This document shows, one piece after another, positions 11,657-22,125 of a stretch of DNA of 64,000 bases. The DNA is from Diphasiastrum complanatum (taxonomy: Eukaryota > Streptophyta > Lycopodiopsida > Lycopodiales > Lycopodiaceae). The first letter of the stretch is position 1; every line of letters begins with the position of its first letter. Both the position numbers and the translations under genes were made by a program. The DNA lies in contig CM055111.1 of assembly GCA_029204225.1 (NCBI GenBank), forward strand, positions 23,310,899 through 23,374,898, read 5' to 3'. The notes under the pieces were generated by a model. That model saw only the letters and a program-made list of their open reading frames with translations, ran no database searches and had not been told where the DNA came from.

Positions 11657-11677
11657 CCCCCACCCCCCCCCCCCCCC
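11657..11677 (+). repeat. Poly-C tract (20 of 21 bases) upstream of host gene
   Basis: C-run interrupted by one A at 11662, about 150 bp before the start codon at 11826. Runs like this can form i-motif or, on the other strand, G-rich structures. Assembly or slippage error is also possible at homopolymers. Confidence 0.8.
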
Positions 11678-11825
11678 AAACCAACGAAGTCTTTTATCCT
11701 GTCCATCTCTCCAGTACTCGCGTTCTACCTTCTAAATTACGAGAGACGAGAGCTTTGAAGCTATAATGCATTGCTTTGTAGGCTGGTGTTAGGGCAAGCA
11801 GCAGATCATCGCGCACAAACAGGGC
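11678..11825 (+). promoter_or_regulatory. Presumed 5' leader/promoter-proximal region of host gene
   Basis: Sequence between the poly-C tract and the host start codon. It contains an upstream ATG at 11766 opening a 9-codon frame that ends before the main start. CT-rich words (CATCTCTCCAG) precede it. Transcript ends cannot be seen, so leader and promoter are not separated. Confidence 0.35.
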
Positions 11826-12449
11826 ATGGCGATGGTGGAGCTGGTGGACGAGGACGACGACCTCGCGGATGCAGAGTTATGGGCGGCCATCGACTCCGCA
11901 GCTGCTCTTTCCACTCGCTTTCCACCCAAACCCCTTCTTCTCACCCACTTTTCCGAGGCCCTCAAACCCCCTGTGCTCACAGAGCTCCCCCCCTCCCCTC
12001 AGCCTGCTTCATCTGCCTTAAAATCTGATCTTGCTCGAACCCCCAAAGGCCAGCAGATCCAATCCCGTAATATGTATAGGTATGATTCTAGGCAAGTGTT
12101 TTCGGAGCCAAAGCTGCGGCCGTTGTCTAAGCCTGCTTCTAGGGTTTATGAGCAGCACAAGGAGAATTGTCAGTGGATAGATTTTGAGGAGGATATTGGT
12201 GTCAAGAGGCACAAGATGCATGACAATCGAATTCGGCAGTCGTCGTCTTCGGGGAGGTTTCCGCTGAAAGATTTGGAGTCCCACGAATCGGCCATGATTC
12301 CTCAAGAGTTAAGAGACAGGTGTTTGATGGGAGGTTCGTTGAGTGGAGGAAAAGACAGAGGATGTGCGGGGAATATTGCAGCGTCAGCATGGATGGCAGG
12401 CCTGCCATCGCCTTCGGTTTTTAAACAGATCCAGGAAGCTGCCATGGGG
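11826..12449 (+). CDS. Host gene exon 1
   Basis: 208 codons, phase 0 end. The donor GGG|GTGAGG is at 12450-12451. If unspliced, the frame meets TGA within three codons, and the (GA)n tract starts 14 bases after the donor. Acidic N-terminus, then Pro/Ser-rich linker, ending in the conserved SPSVFKQIQEAAMG. Confidence 0.8.
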
Positions 12450-12455
12450 GTGAGG

Positions 12456-12540
<85 letters not shown>

Positions 12541-15500
12541 CTTATGTTATCAATTTAGAATATGCATCACTATAGTTTCCTGATCATATTTCCCAGTCAA
12601 TTCGATTTTGTTCTAGAAGCTCCAATTGCGTTCCTACCAACTCTTAGAAACAACCTTATTTTTAAATGGTTTTGAAAAAGTTTGGAAAAGGAGGGTAATT
12701 TTTTAATCCTAATCGAAATATTAGAATTGGCATTTGAATAAAAAATAGATCTAATAGTTGAAGAATTGAGATTGTCCAAACTATGCTCATGATCTCATCA
12801 TGTTAAGAAGGCTATTCATGTTTGGAATGACACTCGAATGTACAAAGAGTAGTCTAGAGCATTTTATAGAAAACATTATTCTCTTTATTGTTTGAGGGAA
12901 TCTATTGGTTTCATAGTTCCAGCAGCGATTCTAGAATCGCGATTTGCAAATCGCAATAATTTTTTTAAATGCATGTAATATGGTATCATTAGAAAGAGAA
13001 AACATAGAGGATTAAGAGTAAATGTGTCTCTGGTTTATCTATGTACTATAATACACTGAATTGGACCTATAATATATTGAATTATACTTGAATTAGACCT
13101 ATATATGTGTTTCAGGTTTAATTTAAGTACATTATAAGTCCAATCCATTTCAGGTCAAAAAAATTTGCATGAAGCAATTTTTTTTTTTTGCAATTTTCTG
13201 CAGCGAATAATGAAACCCAGCGAATCGCAATTTGCGGCAACTATGACTGGGATATAGAACAAGTTGCAAAAAAAAAAAAAAAATTGTTTTGGATTGGAAC
13301 ACTATCTATCTAAAAATAATTTTTTTTTCTGGAAGGTGTTAGGGTGAAAAAAAACAAACACCTAAAGGCTGCAAAAACATCTATATCGCATTTTCGAGGT
13401 TCATGGCGGGATCCTTCGCGAGCAGGGTTCTTGTCGTCTGGAATGATCTGGGTAAGGCTCTCAACAGGTACGTGAGCTGCTTCTCAGCTGACGCAACGTT
13501 CTCTGCTCCAGAGTTATGCAGTGACAGAAACAAATCCTTCATCTTTCTTACGAAAGAAGTGAGGTCTTTTCCATCCCACTGCAAATTCGTCAGCTGATCT
13601 TCCAGCATCATGATTTGACTTCTTGATATCGTCTGAAATCTGGTGAGTGATGCATCCCACATCTCCTTAGCTTTGGAGAGTGTAGCCAGGTCAAGTGTGA
13701 GACTATCTTCGATGGAAGATGATAGCAAGGCTACTGCCTTGTCGTTTTTCTCCCTCCATTCGCGTAGCTCCTTGCCTGTTGTCGTAGGCATTTCTTCTGT
13801 GCCATCCACCCAGGGGAATAGTCCTTCGCCCTTGAGTATCAAGGATGTCTTAACTTTCCAGGCTAGAAAGTTAGATCCTAAAGAATCAAGTATTGTGCAA
13901 CTCTCGCTCTGCATGCTGCTGATTGAAGCCATTGCTTCTTGAAGTCTGATGTCTCGTTGATGGTTGTTTGTTGAATGCTTGGCCTCCTGGATCTGCTAGC
14001 TTCTTGGCTATGTTAGAATATAACAGGATGACCGGCTTTGATGTCACTGAAGAGAATCAGTCGGAATATGCTCTGATACCACTGAAGGGAATGAGAAGAA
14101 TAATTCGCGAAACAGTCGCGAAGAAACCGCGATTCCCTCTGTTGCGTCTCGGATGGAGTTCAGATGCGATCGCTGGACACTGCCAGCTGAATCACTCCTA
14201 CAGTCCTCCAGAGTGTAGTCAGGCACTGCTGATCTACGTTCATAAATTTAATGCAACATTCAACATAGTTTTAACCAAGGTGCGGAATTCAAATGAACAT
14301 GAAAGAACTCAGACATACGATTAATAGCAGAAGCATTTGCATTCGAGATCAGACACAACACAAATTGACATGTGCGCAAAGGCTACGATATCATCTATTG
14401 TTGTTCTTCTCTGATTCTTCAGGCACTGCATGCAAATCCACGCAGTGCGTTGGCGTGGGAGAAACACGGTTCTCTCATGAGTAATCGTCTCGCTTTACTA
14501 GCGGACAGTTGGATCTCTATGGATCCTGATCACAGAGCTCGTCTCGCACGCAGACGGACTTGTTGTCTGTATTTCGTCTTGATTGCTTACTAGCATCAGA
14601 CTACTACATCACTTACACTGTATGTGTATTCTGTTGATCTATATGTCAAGAATGATCCAGTAAGTATAGTCGCTCTATGTAAATCTAAGATTAGAGTGAT
14701 TAAGCATCTACAACTAATCAGGGAATTACAAGAGTGACAGATTAGCCACGACCTAGGAAGCATTTGATGACGTCATGCCATTAGATCAGATTTCTGTACT
14801 TCTGGGTACTTGCGCGATCTTTGCTGGTACTCTTTGGAGCGTGAGGGCAAAACGAGTTTCGCGACATTTTTTGTGTTGCGTCGTTGGTTTCGTTTCCGTC
14901 GGTGGTTCCGTTTTCACCGTTGGTTTAATTTTGCTCGTCTGCCTTTCTCTCTTACTGGACCGCAAAGGAATCTCGTGTCAGACCGCAAAAGGTTCGTGAA
15001 TCTTTCGTGTTCGCGAACCGTTCGTGTTCGCGAACCGTTCGTGTTTCGTGTCTCCAGATTTTCGTGTTCGCGAACATCTTCGTCTGGTTGAGGGCTGAAA
15101 GCTAGCAAGGCTTTGTAATTAGAAACATTTCGTTTCTTCACACTCCACCTTGGAGGTCTTGGGACTTGCCCCCACCAAGTATGCAACTCAAATTTAAGTG
15201 TGCAAGTATTGCTAATTAGAATTTAGTAATAGCTATTGTAGTTTGTAACTTTGTGAGCATTGACCGAGCACTAAATTGTAATGCAAAATCTGTTACTCTT
15301 GAATGTTCAATGCAATGCATGTACTGTGCTGTGCGCTGTGTAGGTTTGCATTTATGTTTATCGTCATAAAACGATGCTGAAAGTTCAGGCGAGCTTGAGG
15401 CAGGTGGTTGTTTCAAATGAGGGGGCGCAGTGGGGGCTATCACAGGAGTTGAAGGATAAGAGATTCGAGAGGGCTGCACATTGGGCCTCTTGTATGAGTT

Positions 15501-18500
15501 CATGGACAGGTTGGGCGAGCAGCTGCGTTTTTGCACAACCATTAGCCCAGAGAGGTATATCGCTTACTATATTGACCTGTTGCACAACTCCTTAGTACTT
15601 ACTACTTCCTAGTAACTAACTGTTTGAAATCCGAAATTTGAATTGATGAATCCCGATCCCTTGGTTGAGTTTTCAATTTTCAATTTTCCAATATCTAGTT
15701 TTTGTGCGATGTGGTTGACCGATGACTCCTTTGGGCTCATCATTAAATCATTTTACATTCAAATGTTTAATGTACTATATTGTGTCTTACAGGCTTGAGG
15801 AAGTTTAGCGCCTCTGGCAGAGCAAGTGGGAGTGGTTTCACAAGCCCTTCCATGCCATGGCCCACATACTCCATCCACTTTGGAAGAGTGAGGCGTAGTA
15901 CCTTGATAGGGAGCTCAGGGATGGTTGGAATGCCTATGTCTCCCAAGTTTATCCTGATGTACGTGAGCAGGGTAAGCTGTTGGATGAGCTCCAAATATTC
16001 AAGCACCAGACCGTGGAGTCCGATGCTTTTGAGAGACGGTAATAAATTGACCGTTATAGTTTAAACTTTACATTTTACTGCACAATTACTCAATCACATT
16101 GTTGGTAACTTGGTAGCTACATTTATTTACTTACATAAGTTACATGGGATGGCTATAACTTGCAACTACTAATGCCTCCTTGAACTGTGATTCATGCCAG
16201 CTGCGTTTCGTGTCATGGTGGTTCAAGTTTGGGATTGATGTCCCCAAATTGTGCTGCCTTGCCATCGGGATCCTCTCACAGGATTGCACTGTAGCTGCTT
16301 GTGAGAGAAACTGGAGTGTTCATTCCATGATTCACACGAAGAAGAGGAATCGACTGTCCTCTGTGCAATTGGAGAGGTTGGTGTACATACACGCCAACCT
16401 GAGACTTTTGGCTAGACTCTAGACCACCGTAGAGCCTATCCAGTTAAGCCATAAATTATAATTTCTAACATGTGATCCTAGATCTAGATAGTTGTACGTA
16501 CGGTTCTAAGTTAAGTTTTAATTTTTATCGGCCCTCCAGATTCTGTCTTGATTTCAATGTGCATCGTGACATGTGCGTAGATCAATCCGGATAAGATCGA
16601 TGTGGCAAAGGTTCCGGACTTGCCACCAAGAGACCAGGTAGAGGAAGACATGTACGCATTCCTCCATGAGGAGGCCATGCAGAGGGTAGGTGAGAAATCA
16701 AGATTTAGCTCTTACTACTCAATTGACGTTGCATGCTTGTCACTTGAAATACATTTTCGAACTGATTATTGTAATTTGTGGGCAGTAATACGTTTGTCCC
16801 TCCTTGTGTGCAGGACCTATCACTCGAGCAGAGTGCAGGAGGAGGGCAGGAGAGGGTACTAGCTCTCGTGCTCACAACCCTGACGAGTCTGAGCCTGAGG
16901 CATCATTAGGGTCAGAGTCCTTAGTGGAGGAGTAGTATGTGGAGGAGGAGTCCGAGGAGGATGAGGATGAGGGGCATCATACCTCTGCCTCCGATGAGGA
17001 TTTCGTCACTGACATTCGAGAGGAGACCACAGCAGGCTCCACAACACCAGCGTGTAGGAGGCTTAGACTAGGAGAGCTTAGAGTGTAGATTAGTTACTAG
17101 TAGATAGATCATAGTAGTAAGTACAAAGTATTCATGAGCCGTTACATATCATTAGACATGTGGCATTACACTAGACTCATATGTATTATGGATTCTGAAC
17201 TTTGTAGACAATAGATTGAGATCATGGAAAGTTGATTATCTAATATCAATATTGAGTTAAAGGTTTTACAATTTTGATTTTAATATATCTGCATTTGCAG
17301 TTTGCCATTTTGATATTCTTGCTGCATGTAACATCGTAAGAAGAAGCACTGTTTATTCGTCCATTCACTCAATGGTACACTTATAAGGAAAGGTTAGAAG
17401 GGACGGGACGGTTGTACTTCTGCAAGATATTATGGATTGGGTACTTACGATCTGTTCAACCTTTTCGCCTAGAAATCTGACTCTCTTCAAATAGTTGTAC
17501 TAATCTAAGATCTTTAGCCTTCTCAAAGTCCAAACATTGTCATAAGTTACCTTCTTGTTTATTCTTTTCTCCACAGTGCAAATAAGTTTGACACAAAATT
17601 ACGATTTTAATCACTAGGTAATGTGGCAAAGGCATTGCTCCAATTGGCATAATCAAGAACCTAGCTACTATATCACCTGAATTATACTCCTAAACCTTGA
17701 CTCCTCAGTCTCCTTAGCAAGCAGATCCTTGTACAGTTGTAACTTGTACAATGTACTCATCTTCTGACTTCAGCCTGTACCGACTTTTCATCCAGTTTTT
17801 TTTTTCTTTTCGTATGTGCATGTAGGCTGCACATCTGAACACTCTTACATACGATAGATCGGGCTTCTCACCTGTCCACAGTTCGTACGACGTCTTGCTC
17901 TCTACTGTGGTCATTATTGATCGGTTTTGTAGATAGACTGCAGCGGCGATTGCTTCAGCCCAAAACCGACTTGGCAATTGTGCTTGAGCCATCGTAGACT
18001 CTTCATCGACAGCTTTTTCTTTCTCCGGGTTGCCGTTTCAAATTCGTTTCAATCCCGTTTCGAAAAGGCATGTTGAAAAGGTCCACGAAACACCTGTCAT
18101 GTGCAAAAGACTGCATAATGTTTGTTGTTCAAGGTTTAACAATGTCAAAAGTTTGAATTACCAACTTGTGTTCATGTTGTCTTCATGGTCTAAACTCTAA
18201 ATAGCTATATTTAAATTTATTCATGTTCATGGTGCTCTGCGTTGGCTTCTCTGTTTGAATTGGTGTATCTTCGTGTATCCCTGGTCAATTCATGTTGCTT
18301 TTACATGGTCTTTCTTGACCCTGCAGTTAACTATGTTTTACATTCTATTGGATTTATACTATCACTTATCTCAATTTTCCACTGAATTATTATGGTTGTC
18401 CTTGGTGTTTATCGTTTTTTTGCTTCTTGACTCTAGCACTATTGGTATTTATGTCTCCGTAGGGATATATTTGCTCAGGTTGCTAGATCTATTGACAATT

Positions 18501-19223
18501 TTGTTGTGGTTCCTCAAAGCATGTTATTTATTAATACCATGTAATCTTTCCATCTTCTACATGCATTCTTTGTGCTATTAGGCATACTTCTATTACCACA
18601 TGGTATTCGTGGGATATTTATATCTTTTGCGGTGTATATCTACAGTAATTTATTTGTTTTGTGGGATACTTTCTATTTGTGGGATGCTTATGTGCTTTGT
18701 AGTGTATTATCTATTTACTTTGTAGTATTTGTGGGATACTTATGTGCTTTGTTGTGTATATCTATCTACATGCTGTTATGCTCTCTTTTTAACTGACGGT
18801 GTTGGTTCATACTTCGTAAGTTCATCCCATGTGCTACATATTATATTATCTTTATAGTAGAAAATACCTTTGAGTCTGCAGTACAGTTTTGATGGAAAAG
18901 ATTTAACTAACCTGTCTTAGGGAAGCTCATGGCTTCCTTATTGTAAGACCTCAAATTCCTAATACTTTCTCTGGTCAGCCAGCAAACAGAGTAAGAAGTT
19001 TTTAAAACTATGTGCTTGGATATAGTTAGAGCTGTATGAAAACTCTTGACTAAGTTTGGCATTTCAAATTTTGATGCTTTCAAACTACCTCAAAAGCTAG
19101 AAAATAATGTAAAGACTCGCAAGTAAATAGAGTTATTTTAGAGTAGGTATTTTGTATATGCTACGTCCCATAGATCTTGCTTAGTCTTCAGTGGACATCA
19201 TTGAACATTTTATTTATTTCATT

Positions 19224-19298
<75 letters not shown>

Positions 19299-22125
19299 AC
19301 GTGAATTTTAAGCCAATAGTCGCTGGTGACTACTGTCCATTGTCTGAGCACTAAGGAGTCAATGAGAAATGCCCAACTCTGAGTTCTGATTCGGTAACAA
19401 AATCAGCTCAAACTTCACTTAGATCTGTAAACACAAAAAACTCTGTTTAAATTTACTTTCTTCAATCCATCAGCAATTAATCGTTGGGCAATCATCAATG
19501 AGCATCCAGATCTAATGCAATGTTGATAATTGATTATACATCTAACTAGCTGTCATAGTACAAAGTATCAACTAATAACTTGTAGCCTTATAAGCGCTTG
19601 GTACTTGCCACTAAGTATACATGTCAGCAATTACACAATGCACATGTTTTTAGAATGAAATTTAATATTCAGTTCATAAGTCTCAACTTTCAAGAACTAA
19701 CCTTTAAGAACTTAGCAGCTTCAAACTTTTGAGCTGGTCGAGTTTAGGGACAAGAAGTTTTTTGCTAGCCGTGAAAGCCTAAAGTTATCGTGCTAAGGAT
19801 TGTACTTAGGTGGCCTCGTAGTGTTATTGCCACTGCTTGTATGGTGGACACTCATGATCATACTTCACAATGATAGTCATGTTTGCACATTGTCTTGATC
19901 CACCCTAAGTGATTTTTTCATTGATTTTCCAGTCTATCGTTCTTCTTTCTCATATCCACCATCAGCCATACTGCTTGAGACGTCCTCCCTGAACAATGCT
20001 ACTTTGGCATCTTTCCCATCATATTTTGTAATCTGCACTGCGTTTATGTTTGCAGTTACCTACTTAGCATATGCAATTTTGTGATCTCCCTTATAAGTTA
20101 ATAGACACCGAGGACAATGTTTAATTTAGTAGGGGAGAGTTATGGACATGTAGACCGTTATAGACATTATTAGGTAGGTTTTTGTTCATCGGATCCCTTG
20201 AACTTTTGTATTCAAATGGTCAATTCATTCAGTTGGTCTCATAGTCTCGATTGTGATTGTTAGTGTAAAAGCTTAGATGATTGAGCCAGCAGCCTAGTTG
20301 TAGGGCGAAGATCCTCTTGGGACCTTTGCCATACTGACAAACTAAACCCTGTATGGTAGCCGAACATTCCTTCAAGGGCCTCTAGGATAGTGTAAGGAGA
20401 GTAACTGCTGTTATTCCACATTTGATTAATTTGGTGCTTTGAGTTCTCTTTTTAAGAGACTCATGTAGCAGTTCCTTTAAAGGGTGAATTGCTTCATGTT
20501 CAGCTAATTGATGTTCTTAATTATAGTGAAATACAAGCCTGTTTTTGTTCTCTGAGCAGAATGAGTAGAATACTCAATTACAACGATCTGAGCTGGAGAT
20601 TGCTATATGATACTTTGTGCAATAGTGTTGACAACTGTGCGCCAAATTGTTTTTGTTTATCTTAATGTCCTTTGTGCGGCTGAGTGGGAGCCTGTGACCT
20701 TGAGAAGAGGAAAAACAGTGTTCACTAACATGCCATTTATTGGAGGAGTACAGATGATTCTTCAAACTAATCAATAGGTAGAGGTGCATATGCTCTTAAG
20801 GGTGAAGTTTTTTTTGGGAAAACTTTTGAGAGCAATTATTGGTTTTTGTTTGCATCATTGTTTTAAAAGAATTTGAAAGTAAAATCAAGATATTTATATG
20901 TAGGACAATAACTTGGCTGTGACTGCTTTGCAGGTATTGGAAAAGTCGGACTATGTAGTCATGAGTGGGAAGCCATTCATCAAAAAGTCTGGTGAGCTCA
21001 GAAAAATGCTAGTAGTTCAATGTGTCCTTCCATCTAATGAGCTTGGAGACGATTTTTTATCTGTTGGAATGTGGGCTACAATGTATTAGTTGAGGTTGCT
21101 GTAGTTTAAGCTCTTTTTTGTTTCAGGCTGGCGGAAAATTGCATTCTTCTTCAATATCTCCTTTGAAATCAAAGACAAGCAAATACAGTTTGATCAGAGC
21201 GCAAATGTCTTGCGGGCTGAATTTATAGTCAGAGCTAGCATGCAGTATGATGACTTTAAACTTGAAAAGATGTTATTATGAAGAGATAGCTTATCCTAAG
21301 TTTTTGTATGTAAGCTTATGTCAACCAAATCATATTCAATCTTTGTCCTTCGTCCTAGCCATTGTCATGGTTAAAGACTACCTTTATATTTGGGTTGATT
21401 TATGGTAATTACATGTGTTTGGCACAAGTCATGACTCAGCAGGTGGGTTTGTTAACTTATACATTGTTTTGCTTGAGCTTTGACTTGGAAAGTGTTGCAG
21501 AGGTGGGAGGTTCTCGGATGGATGGGGTTCTTGTGATTTAAGAGAAAAAAAATTTAGCAAGCCTAATCATGATATACCCAGTACAGCAGAAACAAGGGCT
21601 AAAACAAGGGCATGTCAGGTTAGCTTTGCAAAACACATTATGCCAAATAAAAGCTGCACAATATAGCTTCAAAGAATTACAATTTGAACAGTTTTGAATT
21701 GCTCCAAGTCTATTCAAATCGATTTGTGATTTGAATCAAACAAATTTCAGAGGGTTTAAGAAAGGCTCTTTTGGAAATTATTTGCAGTATAGGTCAATTT
21801 GAACTTCCCTAATTTTTTTTGAATCGTAATTCAAATCAACTCGATTTGAATATACTGGGAACTATGTTGTACACTGAACTTGCTCTCAAATGTTGCTTCT
21901 TAGCAGTAACAAGTTTATCTTGGCCATTAACATGGAATGATTTTGTAAATTTTATGTATGTTTGTTGCAATCATTTTTAATTCCCATCTTTGAGACTTTC
22001 ATGAATGCAGTTTTGCAGAGAATGTATTGAGCTGTTTACTGAGAATTTGCCATCCACCCCATGCCATGCAGGATTTGCTGGGTATAGGAGAATACAAGTT
22101 TGGCTGTGGTGATCATGGATGGTAA
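11826..22125 (+). CDS. Conserved plant protein of unknown function, five exons
   Basis: Proposed coding exons are 11826-12449, 20934-20991, 21127-21244, 21501-21618 and 22072-22125. All introns are GT-AG. The sum is 972 nt, giving 323 residues plus TAA at 22123. All four joins keep frame. Residues 1-190 are acidic at the start (VELVDEDDDLADAELW), then Pro/Ser-rich and probably disordered. The block from about residue 193 to the end is dense and regular: FKQIQEAAMG, SGKPFIKKSGWRKIAFFFNI, RAEFIVRA, GGRFSDGWGSC, KPNHDIPSTAETRAKTRAC and DLLGIGEY. I recall this pattern from uncharacterised plant proteins. The AETRA...RA ending is reminiscent of Rad52/Erf-like single-strand annealing proteins, but that is only a suggestion. 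Start choice: a second in-frame ATG lies at 11832, and upstream frame is closed. It is the only gene in the window with intact splice sites and no stop. Confidence 0.8.
12464..12538 (+). repeat. (GA)n microsatellite, 75 bp, in host intron 1
   Basis: Perfect dinucleotide run beginning 14 bases after the exon 1 donor. (GA)n is a common plant microsatellite and a binding site for BBR/BPC GAGA factors. Its complement, (TC)n, sits near the other end of the same intron. Confidence 0.98.
12911..13246. repeat. MITE-like palindromic segment in host intron 1
   Basis: The segment is bounded by TCATAGTT at 12911 and its reverse complement AACTATGA ending at 13246. Just inside the left end are two overlapping perfect 16-bp palindromes, GCGATTCTAGAATCGC (12925-12940) and GCGATTTGCAAATCGC (12939-12954). 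Related GCGAATCGCAATTTGCGG occurs near the right end. The interior is AT-rich and non-coding. No clear target duplication is seen, so this is a candidate only. Confidence 0.45.
13381..13932 (-). pseudogene. Copia C2 gag, N-terminal 183 codons
   Basis: Uninterrupted frame from ATG at 13932: MASISSMQSES, then SNFLAWKVKTSLILKGEG, KELREWREKNDKAVALLSSS, DQLTNLQWDGKDLTSFVRKM and LTYLLRALPRSFQTTRTLL. This is the UBN2/Copia gag domain. The frame is cut by the element's truncation before any zinc knuckle. Confidence 0.85.
14070..14081 (-). other. Primer-binding site of Copia C2
   Basis: The plus strand reads GCTCTGATACCA, the exact reverse complement of the initiator-tRNA(Met) site TGGTATCAGAGC. It lies one base from the LTR edge at 14083. 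Confidence 0.9.
14083..15140 (-). repeat. 5' LTR of Copia C2, 1058 bp
   Basis: The plus strand starts TGAAGGGA and ends TTTCTTCA, giving perfect 5-bp terminal inverted repeats TGAAG/CTTCA. It matches the LTR at 9301-10270. Immediately outside, at 15141-15150, the minus strand has CAAGGTGGAG, which resembles a polypurine tract. That would be expected beside a 3' LTR rather than a 5' LTR. Confidence 0.8.
15374..17088 (+). pseudogene. hAT transposase gene, decayed, introns still visible
   Basis: Pieces in order are ASLRQVVVSNEGAQWGLS, LLYEFMDRLGEQLRF, then after an acceptor at 15792 HKPFHAMAHILHPLWKSE and LRDGWNAYVSQVYPDV. After an acceptor at about 16200 comes the hAT dimerisation domain: WWFKFGIDVPKL, LAIGILSQDCTVAACERNWS, HTKKRNRLSSVQLERLVYIH. 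An acidic tail ends with a stop at 17086. Stops occur after RLEEV, after WKSEA and in the tail. Donors and acceptors at 15557/15792, 16038/16200 and 16687/16811 look intact, so this derives from a gene copy and not from a spliced copy. The N-terminal zinc finger was not found. It lies in sense inside host intron 1. Confidence 0.8.
17089..17713 (+). other. Host intron 1, unassigned
   Basis: No recognised domain or repeat. It separates the hAT remnant from a Copia integrase scrap. Confidence 0.4.
17714..18000 (-). pseudogene. Copia integrase C-terminal scrap in host intron 1
   Basis: Minus-strand frame with PSRFWAEAIAAAVYLQNRSI, TSYELWTGEKPDLSYVRVF and CAAYMHI, the usual end of the Copia integrase before reverse transcriptase. 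Only about 90 codons remain and no LTR is associated. It differs from the integrase of element C1. Confidence 0.85.
18001..18600 (+). other. T-rich stretch of host intron 1
   Basis: Strongly T-rich plus strand. Open frames here give hydrophobic products because of Phe/Leu/Tyr codons in T-rich DNA. No protein family is supported. Confidence 0.4.
18600..18775 (+). repeat. Degenerate GTGGGATACTT repeats
   Basis: The word GTGGGATA/GCTT followed by TATGTGCTTTGTAGTGTAT-like sequence recurs about four times (near 18611, 18661, 18679, 18731) with uneven spacing. It looks like a decayed minisatellite inside host intron 1. Confidence 0.5.
19227..19297 (+). repeat. (TC)n microsatellite, 71 bp, in host intron 1
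   Basis: Perfect dinucleotide run about 1.6 kb before exon 2. It is the exact complement of the (GA)n run at 12464-12538. Confidence 0.98.
19298..20933 (+). other. 3' part of host intron 1, unassigned
   Basis: No transposon domain or strong repeat is recognised. It ends at the acceptor TTTGCAG before exon 2. Confidence 0.4.
20934..20991 (+). CDS. Host gene exon 2
   Basis: 58 nt after acceptor TTTGCAG at 20927-20933, encoding VLEKSDYVVMSGKPFIKKS plus the first base of a Gly codon. The donor is G|GTGAGC at 20992. Confidence 0.8.
21127..21244 (+). CDS. Host gene exon 3
   Basis: 118 nt after acceptor TTTCAG. It completes the Gly codon and encodes WRKIAFFFNISFEIKDK and LRAEFIVRASM. The donor CA|GTATGA at 21245 leaves a two-base phase that exon 4 completes as Gln. 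Confidence 0.8.
21501..21618 (+). CDS. Host gene exon 4
   Basis: 118 nt after acceptor GTTGCAG. Encodes GGRFSDGWGSC, a Lys-rich turn, KPNHDIPSTAETRAK and TRACQ. The donor is CAG|GTTAGC at 21619. This is the most conserved-looking part of the protein. Confidence 0.82.
22072..22125 (+). CDS. Host gene exon 5 and stop
   Basis: 54 nt after acceptor CCATGCAG, phase 0. Encodes DLLGIGEYKFGCGDHGW, then TAA at 22123-22125. Confidence 0.78.
   Translation, partial: DLLGIGEYKFGCGDHGW

Larger units (their letters stand above)
13381..15140 (-). mobile_element. Copia fragment C2 (5' LTR, primer site, gag) in host intron 1
   Basis: Minus-strand order is 5' LTR 15140-14083, primer site 14081-14070, gag start at 13932, truncation at about 13381. 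Gag and LTR are close relatives of element C1 at 8.3-10.3 kb. It is antisense to the host gene. Protease, pol and the 3' LTR are absent. Confidence 0.85.

Noticed and set aside
11766-12028. Alternative plus-strand frame overlapping exon 1 (11,771-12,028)
   Set aside because: It is out of frame with the conserved exon 1 product and rich in Arg/Pro/His, as expected for a shadow frame in GC-rich coding DNA.
18255-18796. Hydrophobic plus-strand frames that look like membrane proteins
   Set aside because: The strand is extremely T-rich, so Phe/Leu/Tyr/Val codons arise by composition alone. They lie inside host intron 1.
22017-22071. Reading 22,017-22,071 as coding sequence of the last host exon
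   Set aside because: Exon 4 already ends with the residues that join directly to 22,072 (CAG|GAT). The upstream stretch only resembles exon sequence by chance.
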